Part shown: positions 3,046 through 6,028 of the stretch, in pieces
Numbering within the stretch: the first letter of the stretch is position 1
Layout of the letters: each line of letters starts with the position of its first letter
Assembly: GCA_020047775.1 (NCBI GenBank)
Contig: JAIFNK010000005.1
Span: forward strand, 1 to 6,028
Origin: Akkermansia sp.
GTDB taxonomy: Bacteria; Verrucomicrobiota; Verrucomicrobiia; Verrucomicrobiales; Akkermansiaceae
DNA: 6,028 nt
Reading direction: 5' to 3'
Made by a program: the position numbers and the translations under genes
Notes under the pieces: generated by a model
Told to the model about the DNA's origin: nothing
What the model saw: only the letters and a program-made list of their open reading frames with translations
The model's database searches: none

Positions 3046-5790
3046 ATGGTGAAGCGCGTATTTCTGGGGTGGGACCGGCCGTTTTTGACGAAGGCGGTGG
3101 CTTGGCTAATCGAGCGGCGGCACGAACTTCCGGGAATGCAGGTAGTCGTTCCCACGGCCCAGAGCGGACGTCGCTTGCGGGAGGCCCTGGCCGCGGCGGC
3201 GGGGGCGATCCTGACACCGGAAATCGTGACGCCGGGATCCTTCCTCCAATCCCGCGATGCCGAGGCGGCGGCGGATTGGATGGAGCATCTCGCCTGGGTG
3301 GAAGTGCTGGAAAGCGTCGCGGACTGGACCGAATACCAGCCGTTGTTTTCGGAACCTCCGGGAGCTGGTCCTAACTGGGCGGGCGGCCTCGCCCGGGAAA
3401 TGGTCCGGCTGCGACGAACGCTTCAGGAAAACGGCCTGCTTTTTTCCACCGCCGCGAGGAAACTTCGGGACACGGTCGAGGCGGAGCGCTGGGAGGCACT
3501 GGGCAGGCTGGAAGATCTGGTGGAACACAAATTACGCGGCTGGGGATTGAAAAGCCGCAGCCGCATCCTCGCTGAGGGACTTGAGATGCCGGCCGGAGTC
3601 ACCCAAATCGTTCTGGCGGGTGTGCCGGAGATGCCGCCGCTGGTCGAGCGTTCGCTGTTAGCATGGCCCGGCCAAGTGACCGCGCTCATCGGCGGACCGG
3701 AGGATGAGGCGGAGCGTTTTTCCCTGATCGGAAGACCCGCTTCCCAGTGGGCGGACCGCCCGCTTCCATGGCCGGAGGGCTCGGTGCAGGTCGTGGCGGA
3801 CCCGCGCCAACAGGCGGTGGAAGCACTGCGGGTGATCGGTGAAATGAAAACCCCGTCCGATGAAGTCGCGCTGGGAGCGGCGGATGGTGAAGTGGGTGAC
3901 GAACTTGCCCGCAGTTTCACCCGGCAAGGATGGCCGGCATTCCACCCCGCCGCCGCGGTTGGCACTGGCGGACTGTCACTGTGGTTTGGGATCTGGCGCG
4001 ATTGGCTGGCCGACCCGACCCTGGCGACGATGGCCAATCTGCTGGCACTGCCGGAGACCGGCGTTCTCGTCGGCGGGAAGCGGGCGCAAAAAGCGAAACG
4101 CCTGGCAGAACTCCGCGACCGCTGGATGATCTCGCGGACCGGGGACTTGCAGCGCCGGATCGCTACCGGGGATTTCCGCAGCGAGTGGGACAAGGAATCC
4201 GCCGAGGAACTCTGCAAGGCGGCCGAGGCCTTGGAAACCTGGCGGGGCAGCCTCCTGGGTGAAGACTCCAGCGGGGCGATGGAGCGGTTGTTAGCCATTC
4301 TGGGCCGCACCGGTCCGACCACCGGGGACATCGCTAACAGCATGACGGACTGGTTCACGGCCGCCGCTCCGCTGATGGAGCGGGTGAAGCGCGGGCCGGG
4401 CTTCTGGATCGAGCTGATGTTGTCCGAACTCCCCTCCCCCGCCCCGCTGCCGCCGGAGGGACGGGTGATCGACGTGCAGGGCTGGCTGGAACTCTATCAT
4501 GAACCGGGCCGCCATCTGGTATTGTGCGGGATGAATGAAGGAAAAGTCCCCGCCCGGTGCGGAGGCGAGCCGTGGCTCAGCGAGGCGAGCCGGGAAAAGC
4601 TCGGGCTCATCAAGGATGCCGACCGCGCGGCGAGGGACGCCTTCCTCTATCAGTCCATGCTGGAGGCGCGCCGCAGCGGCGGGCGGGTGGATGTGATCTG
4701 CGGGAAATCCGGTGCCGGGGGCGAGTCGTTGCTGCCGTCGCGACTCCTGCTCGCCGCGGACCGTGATGAGCTGCCGGGACGGGTGAAATCGCTTTTCAAG
4801 GAGGTTGAGCCGCCGGAGGCCGGGTTGCGCTGGCACGCGGACTGGAAATGGAAACCCCGGATCGTCGAGCCGCCGAAGCGCCTGAACGTGACCTCGCTCG
4901 GCGACTATCTGGCATGTCCATTCCGTTATTACCTGAAGTATGTGATGAAAATGCAAAGCCCCGAACCCGGCCGGGCGGAATGGAACGCCCGCGATTTCGG
5001 CACGGCCGCCCACGAGGTGCTGGAACGCTGGGGCCGCGATACGGAGGCGCGGACTCTGGACAAGACCGAGGCCATCCACGACTGGCTTTCCGCCGAGCTG
5101 GACCGGGTGGTGGGCGAGTGGTTCGGCAAGCGCGTGCCGCTCGCCGTGCGCATTCAGACCGAGTCGCTGCGGCAGCGGCTGTTATGGCTTTCCCGGGTTC
5201 AGGCGGCGGCCTGTCAGGACGGCTGGGAGGGGGTGGATGTGGAGCGCAAGGTCGAGCTGCCGGTGGGAGACGCGCTGATCGTCGCGAAAATCGACCGCAT
5301 CGACCGCCACCGCGAGACGGGCCGGTTGCGGGTGCTCGACTACAAGACGGGCAAGGTCGATGGCGTGGACAAGGCGCACCGCAAAAAACTCACTGCATCC
5401 AGCGCGCTCCCGGCACATCTCAGCCGGGAATGCCCGGCCGTGTTCGCCGGCGAGGACAAGGGCAAGTCCGCGGAATTTCTCTGGCAGAACCTGCAACTTC
5501 CGCTTTACGCCGCCGCACTGGTGGCACGCGGAGAGCCGCTGCCGACGCCGTGTTATTTCACCCTGAGATCGACCGAGGCGGATGTGGCGGTGCTTGAGTG
5601 GTCGGACTTCGAAACGGCGGATCTTGAAGCCGCCAAATCCTGCGCCGATTGGGTGGCCGGTCAAATCTCCGCAGGTGTCTTCTGGCCGCCGGCGGAAAAA
5701 GTCACTTACGACGACTTCGCTGTCCTGGCGGCGGGAAGGGAGTTAGAGGAGATGATCGAATTCGAACATAATCCGGTTCGCGCGGAATAA
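3046..5790 (+). CDS. AddB-like PD-(D/E)XK nuclease family protein (DNA double-strand-break repair type)
   Basis: This 914-residue protein resembles the AddB/RexB subunit of AddAB-type helicase-nucleases, which process DNA ends for recombination. The N-terminus (VKRVFLGWDRPFL, then MQVVVPTAQSGRRL) matches the degenerate helicase-like fold, but no GxxGxGKT Walker A is visible. The GMNEG motif at 495-499 corresponds to the GLNEG element of AddB. The C-terminal RecB-family nuclease is intact: SLGDYLACPFRYY (around C624), GTAAHE with H656, KIDRID with D750, LDYKTGK with D765 and K767, and QLPLY with Q817 and Y821. C624 fits the first Fe-S cysteine of AddB, but the three distal cysteines are absent from the C-terminus. 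The ATG at 3046 (or 3034) is chosen because family-like sequence starts there; the frame stays open upstream to a TTG at 2824. No addA partner is adjacent. A related COG2887/TIGR03623-like repair nuclease is the alternative. Confidence 0.86.
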   Translation: MVKRVFLGWDRPFLTKAVAWLIERRHELPGMQVVVPTAQSGRRLREALAAAAGAILTPEIVTPGSFLQSRDAEAAADWMEHLAWVEVLESVADWTEYQPLFSEPPGAGPNWAGGLAREMVRLRRTLQENGLLFSTAARKLRDTVEAERWEALGRLEDLVEHKLRGWGLKSRSRILAEGLEMPAGVTQIVLAGVPEMPPLVERSLLAWPGQVTALIGGPEDEAERFSLIGRPASQWADRPLPWPEGSVQVVADPRQQAVEALRVIGEMKTPSDEVALGAADGEVGDELARSFTRQGWPAFHPAAAVGTGGLSLWFGIWRDWLADPTLATMANLLALPETGVLVGGKRAQKAKRLAELRDRWMISRTGDLQRRIATGDFRSEWDKESAEELCKAAEALETWRGSLLGEDSSGAMERLLAILGRTGPTTGDIANSMTDWFTAAAPLMERVKRGPGFWIELMLSELPSPAPLPPEGRVIDVQGWLELYHEPGRHLVLCGMNEGKVPARCGGEPWLSEASREKLGLIKDADRAARDAFLYQSMLEARRSGGRVDVICGKSGAGGESLLPSRLLLAADRDELPGRVKSLFKEVEPPEAGLRWHADWKWKPRIVEPPKRLNVTSLGDYLACPFRYYLKYVMKMQSPEPGRAEWNARDFGTAAHEVLERWGRDTEARTLDKTEAIHDWLSAELDRVVGEWFGKRVPLAVRIQTESLRQRLLWLSRVQAAACQDGWEGVDVERKVELPVGDALIVAKIDRIDRHRETGRLRVLDYKTGKVDGVDKAHRKKLTASSALPAHLSRECPAVFAGEDKGKSAEFLWQNLQLPLYAAALVARGEPLPTPCYFTLRSTEADVAVLEWSDFETADLEAAKSCADWVAGQISAGVFWPPAEKVTYDDFAVLAAGRELEEMIEFEHNPVRAE

Positions 5791-5799
5791 ATTCCGCGC
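5780..5799. terminator. Palindrome at the convergent ends of the nuclease gene and ftsH
   Basis: GCGCGGAAT (5780-5788) and ATTCCGCGC (5791-5799) are perfect inverted 9-mers around a 2-base centre. In RNA they would form a GC-rich stem topped by an A/U-rich loop. The palindrome includes the TAA stop of the nuclease gene (5788-5790) and ends 7 bp before the ftsH stop. Its position between convergent genes suggests a bidirectional terminator, although no T-tract follows on either strand. A dispersed REP-like palindrome is the alternative. Confidence 0.5.
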
Positions 5800-5806
5800 T
5801 CCCGGT

Positions 5807-6028
5807 TCACGCGGGTGCTCCGATGGCACCTGGAATCGGACCCGAGCCTTCGGGGCGGTCTTCTTCGGTGGCCTTGGCGACCGGCTTTTTCTTGAGCTCG
5901 TCGGGGATCGGCGGTGGCTTGGGAGCTGACGGCGGGTTGCGCATCTCGCCGAAGTCAATGATGTCGCGGAGGTGCGCCGCGTCGAGGGTTTCGAATTCGA
6001 GCAACGCCTTGGCGATGAGCTCCACCTT
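5807..6028 (-). CDS. ftsH: ATP-dependent zinc metalloprotease FtsH, C-terminal 73 codons (partial)
   Basis: The frame enters from the right edge as KVELIAKALLEFETLDAAHLRDII and ends at the TGA 5809-5807. The segment (I)AxALLExETLDxxxLxDI is typical of the C-terminal end of the FtsH peptidase domain, and the following DFGEMRNPP fits the end of the family's conserved part. A tail of about 40 residues follows, rich in proline and charged residues (PKPPPIPDELKKKP, then acidic residues, then GAIGAPA). FtsH is a membrane-anchored hexameric AAA+ protease for damaged membrane proteins and regulators. The AAA+ module, HEXXH zinc site and membrane segments lie beyond the window, so integrity cannot be judged. 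It converges on the nuclease gene with 16 bp between stop codons and should be unrelated in function. Confidence 0.85.
   Translation of the reverse strand, partial: KVELIAKALLEFETLDAAHLRDIIDFGEMRNPPSAPKPPPIPDELKKKPVAKATEEDRPEGSGPIPGAIGAPA

Noticed and set aside
3423..5664. Several long open frames on both strands inside the nuclease gene (for example 3423-4358, 4291-5079, 4848-5597)
   Set aside because: All overlap a gene with recognisable motifs throughout and have compositions expected of shadows in GC-rich DNA.

Overview
The window reads as a chromosomal segment of a GC-rich, Gram-negative-type bacterium. Hand-counted sample lines give about 72% GC in queC and about 48-50% in the four-helix-bundle gene. 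The gene mix, the poor Shine-Dalgarno signals and an inverted-repeat-flanked four-helix-bundle gene would suit the Verrucomicrobiota/Planctomycetota group. That placement is a low-confidence inference, since no rRNA or marker gene is present.

Left part (1-2289, all on the minus strand, so read right to left): a small highly charged protein gene (2128-2289), then queF, queC, an inserted cassette with a four-helix-bundle gene, queD, and the first 16 codons of a probable folE2 running off the left edge. Together they cover most of the preQ0/preQ1 branch of queuosine synthesis: FolE2 makes dihydroneopterin triphosphate from GTP, QueD makes 6-carboxytetrahydropterin, QueE (not in the window) makes carboxydeazaguanine, QueC makes preQ0 and QueF reduces it to preQ1. 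queF and queC overlap by an ATGA and are surely co-transcribed.

The most unusual feature is 516-974. A four-helix-bundle (S23/IVS family) gene sits symmetrically between two nearly identical inverted repeats of 28 and 30 bp. The cassette fills the whole space between the end of queC and the start codon of queD. One arm contains the queC stop codon and the other ends one base from the queD ATG. This matches the layout of intervening sequences known from 23S rRNA genes, but here it lies inside a metabolic operon.

Middle (2290-3045): a 223-bp divergent intergenic region, an orphan L-rhamnose mutarotase gene (rhaM) on the plus strand, and a gap of about 200 bp with hairpins and no convincing gene. 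Right part (3046-6028): a large AddB-like protein with an intact RecB-family PD-(D/E)XK nuclease domain but no visible Walker A motif and no distal Fe-S cysteine cluster. It converges, across a palindrome that overlaps its stop codon, on the C-terminal 73 codons of ftsH, which enters from the right edge on the minus strand.
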